Counted from the first letter of the stretch, positions 45,459 to 55,203 are shown. The stretch is DNA of 64,000 nucleotides from Mucilaginibacter gossypiicola (GCF_900110105.1 NZ_FOCL01000012.1:105721-169720), one strand, 5' to 3'. Notes: a model not told the origin generated them from the sequence alone. Numbers and translations: made by a program.

Positions 45459-45855
45459 GAATGTTGTTTGGTGCCTCCGACGTCGAATATCAAATATAAA
45501 AAACTATGTCATTGCGAGCGAAGCGTGGCAATCTCGTAGTCAATACAAGTCCGATCTACATAGCTACGAGATTGCCTCGTCGTTCCTCCTCGCAATGACA
45601 TAGTTTTCTTGAACGTATTCTACTACTTGCCTTGTGGTGAGCCAAAAATTCATCATCGTTCCCAACTACTACTCCCGTTCTTACCTGCTACTGCCCCTGG
45701 AACTACCTGCAACTGCCCCTAACAACTACTACTAAGCAAAATTCCCCTGCCACACATCCGGGCAATTTGTCGACACAAAGCCTCTCATGGTCGATTTTAT
45801 TTGAGCTGCTTCAAAACATGGTGCAATTTCGGCGCTGAAGAAAATATACCCCTAC
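45459..45855. other. 397-bp intergenic region before the TonB receptor
   Basis: It contains a CATTGCGAG palindrome (45506-45601) and a CT-rich stretch of ACTACT/ACTGCCCC units (about 45664-45735). The proximal 100 bp before the receptor start hold no clear -7 box. No gene. Confidence 0.55.
45506..45601. repeat. Palindromic repeat family 'CATTGCGAG', copy 5
   Basis: Longer subtype beginning ATGTCATTGCGAGCGAAGCG and ending CTCGCAATGACAT, with the inner ATCTCGTAG / CTACGAGAT pair. Confidence 0.85.
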
Positions 45856-48660
45856 ATGAAGAAATTTTCCCTATTGTTATTAACCACCCTTGTAATGTGC
45901 GGTACGGTGGCCCATAGTCAGCAAACTCAACAAAAGCTAAAAAAGATTGTAGTAAACCATTTTTTTTCATGTCCGCTTGATGAGCTCTTTGATACGCTGG
46001 CTATGAACTATAAAGTTCGCATAGTGTTTGAACGGGAGCCCCTTCACGAAATGGATGTTGTGGAGCACTTTTTTGAGGAACCGCTTAAAGAAGTTATTGC
46101 CAAGGTTTGTAATGAAAACAGCCTGCATTACTGGATAGAGTCAAGCGGCACCATCTACATCCTTCAAAATACCGACGACCTGGCACGGCTGCAAAAACTC
46201 AACAAGCTTTCATTGCAGGCATCCAACGCAGTAAAGGCCAAAGAAATTGAAGCCCCCAAGGCCAAGCCCAAGCATTTCCTGGTGAGTATTAACGGGCGGG
46301 TGATTGACCAGCAAACTGGCGAGTCGCTGCCATCGGCAACGGTGAAGATCAGGGGTACCGACCTCAATGTTATGACCAACTCTGATGGCTATTTTACCAT
46401 GTTCAGGGTGCCATCAGATACATCAGTAGTGGAGGTTTCATATACGGGTTACCAAACCGACTACTTCAGGCTGAGCAGCGAAAAGCTGAATTCGCCACTG
46501 ATTTGTGGTTTGTATTCATCGCTCAACAGCTTAAACGAGGTTACCATTACCGGTAAAAAAAGCGGCGTTATGAATACCGATAGCAGGCAGGTTGGCGTGT
46601 TACAACTTTCGCCGGCCAATTTGGATAAGCTGCCAACCATGGGCGATAAGGACGTACTAAGGGCATTTCAGCTGATGCCCGGTGTAAGCGGTACCAACGA
46701 GTCATCGTCGGGTGCTTATGTACGCGGCGGTACCCCCGATCAGAACCTGGTTGTGCTGGATGGTTTTACCATTTACCAGGTTGATCACCTGTACGGTTTT
46801 TTCAGTGCCTTTAACGCCAGCGCTATCAAAGATGTGCAATTATATAAAGGTGGTTTTACGGCGAAATATGGTGGCAGGCTTTCGAGCGTTACCGAGCTTA
46901 ACGGCAAGGAGGGCAACAAGAACGAAACTAATATAGGTACCGATTTGAGTTTACTGAGCGCAAGTGGTTACCTGGAAACGCCGCTTTCTGATAAATCAAC
47001 CTTGTTATTAGCAGTGAGGCGTTCATACCAGGGACCGTTTTATAATAAGATCTTTAACCAGTTTAATCAAACCTCAACCACGCAGGGCGGCGGTCCGGGT
47101 GGCGGTGGTGGCCGGGGCGGCTTTGGCGGTGGTGGCTTTGCCAACCAGATTACCCCAAGTTCATACTTTTATGATTTTGATGCCAAGTACACCTACAGTA
47201 TCAGCTCAAAAGATAAAGTTTCCTGGACCTTATACACCGGTACCGATAAAACAGACAATAGCAGGCAACTGGGCCTGCCTTCGTTTCTGTCGTCGGGCAG
47301 CAGCGGTATCAACATAACCGACTATACCAAATACGGTAACCTTGGCAGTAGTATTAAATGGTTCAGGCAGTGGAACAAAAAGTTGTATTCAAACAACTAC
47401 ATCACCTACTCATCTTATTTTAACGACAGAAACAGGAGTACCTCGGGCTTTGCACAGATTGATACCAACGGCATTTCGCATACCGTTAGCAACGGAACTT
47501 TGGAGACCAACAACCTGAAAGATGTGGGTTATAAATCTGAGTGGGAATGGACGGCCAGCAACAAATACAAGCTGCTCTTCGGTGGTTTTGCATCCTACAA
47601 AAAAATAGACTATGAGTATACCCAAAACGATACCAGCAAGCTCATCAACCAGCATAATAATGCCATATTAGCAGGCTTCTACACCGAGCTGGCTATCGAC
47701 CCAAACAATAAATTTCATATTCAGCCGGGCTTGCGTACCAGTTATTTCGGTCCCACATCCAAACCGTACTTTGAACCCCGCCTTTCGGCAAGTTATAGTG
47801 TTAACGACCGGCTTACTATCAAAGGCGCGACCGGACAGTTTTACCAGTTTGAGAACCAGGTGATCCGCGAGGACATTTTAGGCGGTAACCGTAATTTCTG
47901 GGTGCTATCCAACAACAGCAATATCCCTGTTGGCATGTCAAGGCATTACATATTAGGTACCAGCTACGAAACGGATGAGCTTTTGTTTAGCGTTGAGGGA
48001 TATTACAAAACGCTTAGCGGCCTTACCCAATACACCGTAAGGCAAACACAGCCTGCGGGAGGCGGTTTCAGGATGGAGGCTAATCAAAACCAAACACAAA
48101 CAGTAACCGAAGATTTTTACCAGGGAACAGGCCGTGCTAAAGGGATTGAGTTTTTGGTACAGAAAAAAATGGGGCGTTACACCGGCTGGATCAGCTATAC
48201 CCTTGCCCAGGCACAGAATAAATTCTCGGCATTTGGCACTGATTATTATGCTGCCGATCAGGACGTACGCCATGAGTTTAAATCCATCAACATGTACCAT
48301 TACGAGCGCTGGAATTTTGCTGCTACTTTCCTGTTCAGTACCGGTCACCCTTACACGGCACCATTATCCAGCTACACCATTAAAACAGTTGACGGCAACA
48401 GCATTACTTACCTCAACATCAGCGACAAAAATGCCGAACGCCTGCCTGCCTATCACAGGTTGGATATGTCGGTTTCATATGACCTGCTGAAGATTGACGG
48501 ACATAAAATAGGTTCGATAGGTTTATCGCTGTTTAACGTATATAATCATACCAATATCTGGTACCGCGAATACCAGATGCAAAACAACCAGGTTATCACC
48601 ACCGATGTTAACTACCTCGGCTTTACCCCTAACGTTACATTAAGCTTAAGATGGAAATAA
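45856..48660 (+). CDS. TonB-dependent receptor with STN and carboxypeptidase-like domains
   Basis: A 934-residue outer-membrane receptor. After the signal peptide (ends AHSQ) comes a secretin/TonB short N-terminal (STN) domain (about 30-105, HFFSCPLDELFDTLAMNY, SGTIYILQN), then a carboxypeptidase-like domain (about 147-230), a plug with SSGAYVRGGTPDQNLVVLDG, and a barrel. A Gly-rich insertion (about residues 413-428, GGGPGGGGGRGGFGGGGF) sits in an extracellular loop. STN domains usually bind an anti-sigma FecR partner, but no sigma/anti-sigma pair is nearby; a LytS/LytTR pair is. Stop overlaps DUF4249 by 10 bp. Confidence 0.9.
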   Translation: MKKFSLLLLTTLVMCGTVAHSQQTQQKLKKIVVNHFFSCPLDELFDTLAMNYKVRIVFEREPLHEMDVVEHFFEEPLKEVIAKVCNENSLHYWIESSGTIYILQNTDDLARLQKLNKLSLQASNAVKAKEIEAPKAKPKHFLVSINGRVIDQQTGESLPSATVKIRGTDLNVMTNSDGYFTMFRVPSDTSVVEVSYTGYQTDYFRLSSEKLNSPLICGLYSSLNSLNEVTITGKKSGVMNTDSRQVGVLQLSPANLDKLPTMGDKDVLRAFQLMPGVSGTNESSSGAYVRGGTPDQNLVVLDGFTIYQVDHLYGFFSAFNASAIKDVQLYKGGFTAKYGGRLSSVTELNGKEGNKNETNIGTDLSLLSASGYLETPLSDKSTLLLAVRRSYQGPFYNKIFNQFNQTSTTQGGGPGGGGGRGGFGGGGFANQITPSSYFYDFDAKYTYSISSKDKVSWTLYTGTDKTDNSRQLGLPSFLSSGSSGINITDYTKYGNLGSSIKWFRQWNKKLYSNNYITYSSYFNDRNRSTSGFAQIDTNGISHTVSNGTLETNNLKDVGYKSEWEWTASNKYKLLFGGFASYKKIDYEYTQNDTSKLINQHNNAILAGFYTELAIDPNNKFHIQPGLRTSYFGPTSKPYFEPRLSASYSVNDRLTIKGATGQFYQFENQVIREDILGGNRNFWVLSNNSNIPVGMSRHYILGTSYETDELLFSVEGYYKTLSGLTQYTVRQTQPAGGGFRMEANQNQTQTVTEDFYQGTGRAKGIEFLVQKKMGRYTGWISYTLAQAQNKFSAFGTDYYAADQDVRHEFKSINMYHYERWNFAATFLFSTGHPYTAPLSSYTIKTVDGNSITYLNISDKNAERLPAYHRLDMSVSYDLLKIDGHKIGSIGLSLFNVYNHTNIWYREYQMQNNQVITTDVNYLGFTPNVTLSLRWK

Positions 48661-49463
48661 AAACATACATACAATATACGTTTTTTGCACTGATAACCGG
48701 CTGCCTGATGATGGCATCGGCCTGCAAAAAAAACTCTTCAGATACGAACGCGGTGAATAAACCTGTTGTTGAAGCATACCTGGTTGCCGGGCAGCCGATT
48801 TCGGTAAAAGTTTATCAGCAAAAAGACCTTACCGATACTGCTACTTATGGCGCAGCTTTAACCGGTTTAAGTATCAATGTGAGCAACGGCGCGCAAACCG
48901 TAAAACTTACCGAAACAACAAGCGGAACTTACACTTACAGCGATGCCTCATTTGTAACTGCGGGTAAAACTTATAGCATGCAGTTTACCTATAATAATGT
49001 GGCCATCAGTGCTTCGACAGTAATGCCAGGTAAACCTGAAGGTTTTAAAATAACTGATACTGTATTTCATGAGCCTAATACTATCGATCAGGCATATAAC
49101 GACAAGGTTCGTGAAACCATCACCTGGACCAACCCTGATTCGTTACAGCATATGCTGCTTTTCAAGAATACCGACAGTAACCCTTTCGAGATCATAGCAG
49201 TAAGAAATAATAGAAATGCAAGCTTCGAAATCAATACTGAACGTGCCTCGACCTACAGCATAACGCAAACTACGTTCAAATACTACGGGGCTTATAAGGT
49301 GATATTGCTGAGGGTAAATGACGAATACATCAATGTATTAACCAGCAATACCCGGGGCAGCTCGCAAAACCTGGTAAACACCCCAACCAATGTTGTTAAC
49401 GGCCTGGGCATTTTTACAGCGATGCAGGCCGATACCTTGAATTTGAAGGTAACAACAGAGTAA
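48651..49463 (+). CDS. DUF4249 lipoprotein (partner of the TonB receptor)
   Basis: A 270-residue lipoprotein with lipobox MASAC (Cys25 acylated). The body has beta-rich repeats such as PVVEAYLVAGQPISVKVYQ, which is the DUF4249 start, and WTNPDSLQHMLLF. In Bacteroidota DUF4249 proteins are encoded right after TonB receptors and presumably form a surface complex with them, similar in plan to SusD. Here the two genes overlap by 10 bp. Substrate unknown. Confidence 0.85.
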   Translation: MEIKTYIQYTFFALITGCLMMASACKKNSSDTNAVNKPVVEAYLVAGQPISVKVYQQKDLTDTATYGAALTGLSINVSNGAQTVKLTETTSGTYTYSDASFVTAGKTYSMQFTYNNVAISASTVMPGKPEGFKITDTVFHEPNTIDQAYNDKVRETITWTNPDSLQHMLLFKNTDSNPFEIIAVRNNRNASFEINTERASTYSITQTTFKYYGAYKVILLRVNDEYINVLTSNTRGSSQNLVNTPTNVVNGLGIFTAMQADTLNLKVTTE

Positions 49464-49477
49464 CTCTGATAATCCGA

Positions 49478-49506
49478 ACTTACGAAGTTTTAAAAACTTC
49501 GTAAGT
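49478..49506 (+). terminator. Perfect 29-bp palindrome after DUF4249 (family 'ACTTACGAAGTTT')
   Basis: Arms ACTTACGAAGTTT and AAACTTCGTAAGT around TAA. Same core as the hairpin at 20358-20400. Probably a terminator that is also a dispersed repeat. Confidence 0.65.
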
Positions 49507-49676
49507 CTTCTGAACAAGACGAATTGAAAAAAGCAAAAAGGATTAATGCAATGGGACGGCGCGGCAACCGCATGTTATAAAGCCAGCGTCGCTTCCAAAG
49601 CGTTTATTTTAAATTACCTTTGGTTTCGCCCCCCTTTATCACCGCATTGTAAATAGCAGGGGGCTCAAAGAAGGGA

Positions 49677-49765
49677 GTGACGTGGCTTTCTCGTAGCCAT
49701 GTCAGCCGCAGTGCATATTTACCCTGTATAGCTACGAGATTGCCACGCTTCGCTCGCAATGACAT
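49677..49765. repeat. Palindromic repeat family 'CATTGCGAG', copy 6 (left arm decayed)
   Basis: Right arm CGCTTCGCTCGCAATGACAT intact; left arm only retains GTGACGTGG and CTCGTAGCC. Confidence 0.7.
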
Positions 49766-49947
49766 GTATTAATTATCCCTCTTTGTCACTGCATTGTAAA
49801 CACCCGTTTAAACGTTTATTGTAAAATATACGGTTTGTATCATGTTAGTGTAACTAATACATGACAATTGCACTTTTTGTAAAAAAATAAAATTTAAGCA
49901 TGTAACATTTAGGGTATTTTCGCCTCCAATTACCAAAATAACACTAA

Positions 49948-52494
49948 ATGAAACGTTTTTACATACTTATTGTATTATTCTGCATTGCTTTTTCGGCCCA
50001 GGCTCAGTTTGGAGTTGGCGGAGGCGGCCCGAGTGTAACAGGCAGAATTTCTGGTACTGTGATTGACTCACTTACCAAAAAACCATTGGATTATGCCACG
50101 GTGGGCTTATACCGTACCGGCGGCAAATCGCCAATTACAGGTGTTTTAACCGATGAAAAAGGAAACTTTAAACTGGATAATGTAAAGCCAGGCACATACA
50201 AGCTGGCGGTTTCGTTTATTGGATACCCAACCAAGTTTATTGAACCGGTTACTACTACAGCCTCAAAACCCGATAATAAACTGGGCCAGCTTTTCATTTC
50301 GCCGGGGGCCCATGCGCTGAAAGAAGTTTCGGTAGTTGGCCAGGCTGCGTTGATTGAAAACAAGATTGACAAAATAGTTTACAATGCCGAAAAAGACCTT
50401 ACAGCTGCCGGCGGTAACGCTACCGACGTATTGCAAAAAGTACCGTTGGTAAACGTTGACATTAACGGTAACGTATCTATCCGTGGCGACCAGAACATTA
50501 AAGTATTGATAAACGGTAAGCCATCCGGCGCTACATCAGCAAGTTTATCTGATGTGTTAAAAACCATCCCAGCCGATCAGATCAAAAGCATTGAGGTTGT
50601 AACTTCACCGTCGGCCAAATATGATGCTGAAGGTTCAGGTGGTATCATCAATATCATTACCAAGCAAAAAAATGTTTCGGGCTTTAGCGGTTCGGTGAGC
50701 GGTGGTGTAGGTACACGCCAAAACAATGGTAACATCAACCTAAACTATAACAAAAACCGTTTCAGCTTAGGTATTAACGCCGGCGGTAACTTAACATGGC
50801 CGCAAACCTCGTTGACTACTTTCGACCAGATGATCAATACCCCTGCACATGATACAGTTGCTGCTGTTAGCCTCCATAACCGCAATAATACATCAAGCAG
50901 GATCAAAAGACACGGCGCTATAGGTTCGGTTACCGCAGGTTATGAGTTTAACGCCTTTAACAGCATCAACAGTACCTTCAGGTTAAATGATGGTGGTTTT
51001 AATACCAATGGCGGCGGCGATTACAACCGTACGCTGAATGGCAACTTGTTAACTTATAACGGCCGAACTACATCACACAACCATTTTGGCGGTTTTGACT
51101 GGAATATCGACTATACCCACAAATTTAAAAAAGAAGGTCACGAACTGACCATATCAGGTCAGTGGAGCCATAGTGATATCACAACAGACTATACAAGCAT
51201 TTTTACCGCTGTTAACCCAAGCCAGATAGGTGATAACAATGGCAAAAACAACGAATATACTGGACAAGCCGATTATACTTTACCTGTAAGCAAACTGTTA
51301 AAGGTAGAAGCAGGCGCTAAAACCATTCAACGCCGCATCAACAGTAATTACGATATTTTTAATACAGATACCGAAGGTAACAATCCGGTTAGAGATGTAT
51401 TAAATTCAAACCTGTATGATTACAATCAGAATGTGTACGCAGGCTATACCGTATTAACGTTCACGCTTCCTAAAAGCTATTCGATATTGGTAGGTGGTCG
51501 TGTTGAAAACACCAGGATTAAAGGTGATCCACAAAATCCTTTCCAGGAAGAAGGTAGTTCAGGTTTCCAAACCCTGGAGCCATTTACTGCAAGTTATACA
51601 ACTTTTATCCCAAGTTTAACCTTACAAAAACAATTTGGTTCAAACACTATCAAGTTATCATACAGCAAAAGGATCCAGCGCCCAAGCCTTCAGTTTTTGA
51701 ACCCGTTCATCAACCGTGCTAACGTGCAGAACCAAACTGTAGGTAATCCTAACTTATCGCCGGAGATTTCACAAACTGTTGAGTTAAACTATAACACCTT
51801 TATCAAATCATCAGTACTTAACTTCTCTGTGTATTACAAACATACCAGCGATTTGATTGAAGGTATAGCAAGCCCAATTGTTGATACTATCAACAACAAA
51901 CCGGTTATAGCTACCCGTACCACATACTCAAACGTTGGTGTAAATAATTCAATTGGTGCCAGCTTTTTCGGATCAATAAATCCAATTAAGCCATTAACTA
52001 TCCGTGCCAGCATTAACGGTTTTACTTATAGTCCAAGTCCGCAGGGTGTGTTTGTACAAAACTCATCTGCAACAGGTACTTATTTTCAGTACTCTGCTTT
52101 CGGAAGTGCATCGTACCAGTTTCCGCATAACTTCCTTGCCGAGCTGTTTGGTTTCACCAACTCATCACGCCGTACTATCCAGGGTACTAACCCATCGTTC
52201 GGTATCTATGCCTTCGGTGTTAAAAAACAGTTCTTAGATAAAAAACTGGCTATCGGCTTCAATACCGTACAGCCATTTGCAAGGGACAAGCATTTTGACC
52301 AGAACATCAATAGCCCAGGCTTTACGCAAACCAGCTCAACAGCATTCCCATTCCGTTCGTTTGGGATCACGTTTAGCTACAGCTTTGGTAAGTTAAGCTT
52401 CAGCAACCCTAATCAGCAGAAAAAAGGCGTTAACAACGACGACCAAAAACAAGGCGATCAGGCCGGCGGTCAGGGTGGCCCAGGCGGCAGATAA
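49948..52494 (+). CDS. TonB-dependent receptor, outer membrane beta-barrel family (OMP_b-brl_3 type)
   Basis: An 848-residue outer-membrane protein. Signal peptide to AQAQ; a carboxypeptidase-like domain (about 30-125, ISGTVIDSLTKKPLDYATV); a plug with PLVNVDINGNVSIRGDQNIK and SIEVVTSPSAKYDAEGSGGI; then the barrel. The plug wording is that of the OMP_b-brl_3 subgroup, often called simply outer membrane beta-barrel proteins. The C-terminus is a Lys/Gln/Gly-rich tail after SFGKLSFS, extending past the last strand. A strong terminator follows. Substrate unknown. Confidence 0.9.
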   Translation: MKRFYILIVLFCIAFSAQAQFGVGGGGPSVTGRISGTVIDSLTKKPLDYATVGLYRTGGKSPITGVLTDEKGNFKLDNVKPGTYKLAVSFIGYPTKFIEPVTTTASKPDNKLGQLFISPGAHALKEVSVVGQAALIENKIDKIVYNAEKDLTAAGGNATDVLQKVPLVNVDINGNVSIRGDQNIKVLINGKPSGATSASLSDVLKTIPADQIKSIEVVTSPSAKYDAEGSGGIINIITKQKNVSGFSGSVSGGVGTRQNNGNINLNYNKNRFSLGINAGGNLTWPQTSLTTFDQMINTPAHDTVAAVSLHNRNNTSSRIKRHGAIGSVTAGYEFNAFNSINSTFRLNDGGFNTNGGGDYNRTLNGNLLTYNGRTTSHNHFGGFDWNIDYTHKFKKEGHELTISGQWSHSDITTDYTSIFTAVNPSQIGDNNGKNNEYTGQADYTLPVSKLLKVEAGAKTIQRRINSNYDIFNTDTEGNNPVRDVLNSNLYDYNQNVYAGYTVLTFTLPKSYSILVGGRVENTRIKGDPQNPFQEEGSSGFQTLEPFTASYTTFIPSLTLQKQFGSNTIKLSYSKRIQRPSLQFLNPFINRANVQNQTVGNPNLSPEISQTVELNYNTFIKSSVLNFSVYYKHTSDLIEGIASPIVDTINNKPVIATRTTYSNVGVNNSIGASFFGSINPIKPLTIRASINGFTYSPSPQGVFVQNSSATGTYFQYSAFGSASYQFPHNFLAELFGFTNSSRRTIQGTNPSFGIYAFGVKKQFLDKKLAIGFNTVQPFARDKHFDQNINSPGFTQTSSTAFPFRSFGITFSYSFGKLSFSNPNQQKKGVNNDDQKQGDQAGGQGGPGGR

Positions 52495-52541
52495 TTTTGC
52501 TTAGAAGTCAAGACTGTTAGAGTCAGGAATCAAGAAAAATA

Positions 52542-52576
52542 AAAAAGCCGGAAGCGTCAATGCTTCCGGCTTTTTC
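52542..52576 (+). terminator. Terminator of the TonB receptor
   Basis: 14-bp perfect stem AAAAAGCCGGAAGC / GCTTCCGGCTTTTT with a 6-base loop, then T-rich sequence. Confidence 0.9.
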
Positions 52577-52591
52577 TTTTTTATCAGTGTC

Positions 52592-52686
52592 CGTCATTGC
52601 GAGGCACGAAGCAATCCCCTACTTTACAGGGCGGACTTGCACAGCCTCTCTGCCTGTTGGGGATTGCTTCGTACCTCGCAATGACG
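52592..52686. repeat. Palindromic repeat family 'CGTCATTGCGAG', copy 7
   Basis: 95 bp, ends CGTCATTGCGAGGCACGAAG and complement. It ends just before the stop of the convergent MutS-like gene. Confidence 0.85.
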
Positions 52687-52696
52687 CAGCGAAGAG

Positions 52697-54505
52697 TTAC
52701 TCCGCATCCACCTCAATACCAATCTGCTTAAGCAATAGCGAGGCATTAAAAGTTTTGCATTCGCCATGCTTGATCTTATAGTCAAACAACATTTCGCCGT
52801 TTACCACCTGGATATCGAAATAAAAGTTGCGAACATAATTAGGATATTTAGTCTCGAGATGGGCTATCTGCAAATCATGGGTGGCTACCATACCTACGGC
52901 GTTCTTGCGGATCAGCTGTTCTATAACTGCTTTTGAGCCGAGGTATTTATCAACGGAATTGGTACCGCGCAGCATTTCGTCTATCAGGAAAAACACCTTA
53001 GGCTCATTTTCAACTGCGGCCAGCAACATTTGCAAGCGGTCGAGCTCGGCCTTAAAGGTTGATGTACTTTCATTAAGCGAATCTTTGATCCGCATATAGC
53101 TGATCATGGTGATCACCGATACCTGCATACTTTTGGCGCAAACAGGTGCTCCGCTTAAAGCCAGTACAGTATTGATACCCACCGTACGCAAAAAAGTGCT
53201 TTTGCCGGCCATGTTTGATCCGGTGATGATATCAACTTTGAAAGTATTATCCAGCTCATAATCATTTTCGATGCGTTTGGTGGCATCAATAAGTGGGTGG
53301 GCAATGGCTTTGGCCGTAAGGGTATAGCCCTGCCTGTCGTCAATAACGGGAAAACTCCACTCCGGATAGTTCACAGCCAAACCGGCAAGGCTCAGTAGTG
53401 ATTCAAATTCGGCAATAACATCAAAAGACGCTTCAAGACTATCCTGGTTTTGGCGTTTCCAGTTTTCAATGGCGATGATCTGGCGGATATCCCATAAAAA
53501 AAACAGGTTGAGCACAAAGCCAACTAATAAGTTAAGATGGTAATTAAGCTTATTGATCAATTGCCCCAACTCTTTTATTTTGGCCGATGTTTTATCGGTT
53601 TTTAGTTGTTGCGCCAGCGTGTTGCTGTAACCGGACTGCCATTGCTGATCTTCAATGCACTTAAATACACCGGCATAATTGGCTAAAGTATCACCTATTT
53701 TTCCGGCAATGAGATCGGCTTTACGGATATAGGCCGCTTTTGAAAACACTACTCCCATATTGAACAAACCAACGGTTATTGCCGCCAATTTTGCCGGGGA
53801 ATAGAAATAAGCCACGATAAGTAAAGCTGTAAAAAGGTAAGGAGCTATTTTGGTATAAGCGGCGAGCCACTTTTCGCCGGGCATATCAAGCGGGATATGC
53901 AGGTATTTGAACAGGTTTTTAAGCTGGTTCACATCCTGCTTTATGGCAAAAACAAGGCGAGTTTGCAGGTCGAGTTTCCAGCTATTTTTAGTGACAATTT
54001 CTTTAACAGCTTCCTGCCGCTGCAATACAGTTTGCTTGTTTGCCGGTGCATTGAGCCAACCGGCCAGTTTGTTATTACCTGGTGTGGTAGCAGTACGGTT
54101 AATAAGCTGATATAACGACGCATTGCCGTAGACATCCAGATCGGACGTATAAAAATGCTTGTCGTTGGCATAACGTGTGCCATCATTGTAAATATTACGA
54201 TGAGCCTGGATGCTGCCTATTTCATTTTCATTTACCTGTTTCAGGTCATCATAATACTGCTTTTCCTTTTCAAAAGCGCTTTGCCGGGCCACCAACCAGG
54301 CAAAGGCAAAAACCAGCAACACAAAAGCAACAGCAATGATGCTGAAATTGTCGAAGTGAATGGCGAAGGCTATAGTTACGGCCACCATAGCAAAAATGCC
54401 AAGCCGCATAAGCGAATAAGTATTGGCAAGACTTTTATATTTGGCTGCTTCGGCAGCTGCGAGGTTGGCCCTTTGGGTATAATCGGTGATAATTGTTTGT
54501 TCCAT
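52697..54505 (-). CDS. Membrane-anchored MutS-family ATPase (no mismatch-recognition domain)
   Basis: A 602-residue protein. Hydrophobic segments at about 35-50, 55-74, 222-256 and 325-338 suggest membrane anchoring. The C-terminal domain is a MutS ABC-type ATPase: P-loop GSNMAGKST (429-437), then VFFLIDEMLRGTNS (Walker B with signature) and GMVATHDLQIAHLE. The N-terminal mismatch-binding domain of MutS is missing. This Bacteroidota family is annotated as 'DNA mismatch repair protein MutS', but its role is unknown. It is divergent from rlmH with 63 bp between starts. Confidence 0.85.
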   Translation of the reverse strand: MEQTIITDYTQRANLAAAEAAKYKSLANTYSLMRLGIFAMVAVTIAFAIHFDNFSIIAVAFVLLVFAFAWLVARQSAFEKEKQYYDDLKQVNENEIGSIQAHRNIYNDGTRYANDKHFYTSDLDVYGNASLYQLINRTATTPGNNKLAGWLNAPANKQTVLQRQEAVKEIVTKNSWKLDLQTRLVFAIKQDVNQLKNLFKYLHIPLDMPGEKWLAAYTKIAPYLFTALLIVAYFYSPAKLAAITVGLFNMGVVFSKAAYIRKADLIAGKIGDTLANYAGVFKCIEDQQWQSGYSNTLAQQLKTDKTSAKIKELGQLINKLNYHLNLLVGFVLNLFFLWDIRQIIAIENWKRQNQDSLEASFDVIAEFESLLSLAGLAVNYPEWSFPVIDDRQGYTLTAKAIAHPLIDATKRIENDYELDNTFKVDIITGSNMAGKSTFLRTVGINTVLALSGAPVCAKSMQVSVITMISYMRIKDSLNESTSTFKAELDRLQMLLAAVENEPKVFFLIDEMLRGTNSVDKYLGSKAVIEQLIRKNAVGMVATHDLQIAHLETKYPNYVRNFYFDIQVVNGEMLFDYKIKHGECKTFNASLLLKQIGIEVDAE

Positions 54506-54568
54506 TTGCAGATAAATTCAACCAAAATAAACACATATATTTTAAATAAACGTTTATTTGTTGCAGAT

Positions 54569-55042
54569 ATGAAGATCACGTTCCTTACCGTTGGAAAAAC
54601 TGAGGATGCCTACCTGAAAGAAGGCATAGACAAATATGTAAAACGGTTAAAGCACTACACCAAACTGGAGCTTGCCGAAATCCCGGAGCTCAAGAATACC
54701 AAAGCCCTGAGCCCCGAGCAGCAAAAAGCCAAAGAAGCTGAGCTGATCCTGAAAAAGATCACCCCGCTTGATTTTGTGATCCTGATGGATGAAAAGGGAG
54801 CTGAATTTACTTCAACCCAGTTTGCCGCTTACATTAACAAAAAGGAGGTTACCACATCGGCCAACCTGATATTCATCATAGGCGGACCATACGGCTTTGA
54901 TAATTCCGTTTATCAGCGTGCAAACGATAAAATTTCCCTTTCGCGCATGACATTTTCACACCAGATGGTACGCCTGTTTTTTGTGGAGCAGTTGTACAGG
55001 GCATATACCATTATGAAGGGTGAGCCTTATCATCATGAGTAA
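54569..55042 (+). CDS. rlmH: 23S rRNA pseudouridine-1915 N3-methyltransferase
   Basis: SPOUT-class methyltransferase acting on helix 69 of 23S rRNA in the assembled 70S ribosome. 157 residues, the usual length, starting MKITFLTVGKTED. Visible are LDFVILMDEKGAEFTS, the SAM-knot region FIIGGPYGF and the conserved end SLSRMTFSHQMVRLFFVEQL followed by YRAYTIMKGEPYHHE. The frame is open back to 54155, but the added residues overlap the divergent MutS-like gene and do not belong to RlmH. Confidence 0.97.
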   Translation: MKITFLTVGKTEDAYLKEGIDKYVKRLKHYTKLELAEIPELKNTKALSPEQQKAKEAELILKKITPLDFVILMDEKGAEFTSTQFAAYINKKEVTTSANLIFIIGGPYGFDNSVYQRANDKISLSRMTFSHQMVRLFFVEQLYRAYTIMKGEPYHHE

Positions 55043-55045
55043 TTC

Positions 55046-55136
55046 GAACCATGATTCTTAGGATTTGAGGATTGCCCTGATAAAGCATGCTCGTAACCAA
55101 ATTCATGAAATCCTAAAATCAAGTTAATCAAGGTTC
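55046..55136. repeat. Repeat family 'GAACCATGA...AGGATTTAAGGA', copy 2
   Basis: Left arm GAACCATGATTCTTAGGATT, right arm AATCCTAAAATCAAG ... AAGGTTC. Second copy of the element at 21455. Immediately downstream is a 15-bp unit (ATCTGCACATCTAAA) repeated twice (about 55157-55187). Confidence 0.7.
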
Positions 55137-55195
55137 AGAAAATGAACAACACATGAATCTGCACATCTAAAATCTGCACATCTAAAATCTTTCCC

Positions 55196-55203
55196 TACCT
55201 TTG
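55196..55203 (+). promoter_or_regulatory. -7 box (TACCTTTG) directly at the CDF start codon
   Basis: Exact TAnnTTTG match ending 4 bp before the ATG at 55208. Transcription would start at or within a few bases of the ATG, implying a leaderless mRNA. Confidence 0.6.

Larger units (their letters stand above)
49464..49947. other. 484-bp intergenic region with palindromes before the third TonB receptor of this block
   Basis: A 29-bp perfect palindrome (49478-49506) ends the DUF4249 transcript. A CATTGCGAG copy with a decayed left arm lies at 49677-49765. A TATTTTCG box about 28 bp before the start at 49948 is a weak -7 element. No gene. Confidence 0.55.

Noticed and set aside
54155..54568. N-terminal extension of the RlmH frame
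   Set aside because: It is antisense to the MutS-like gene; RlmH is normally 157 aa, which the ATG at 54569 gives.
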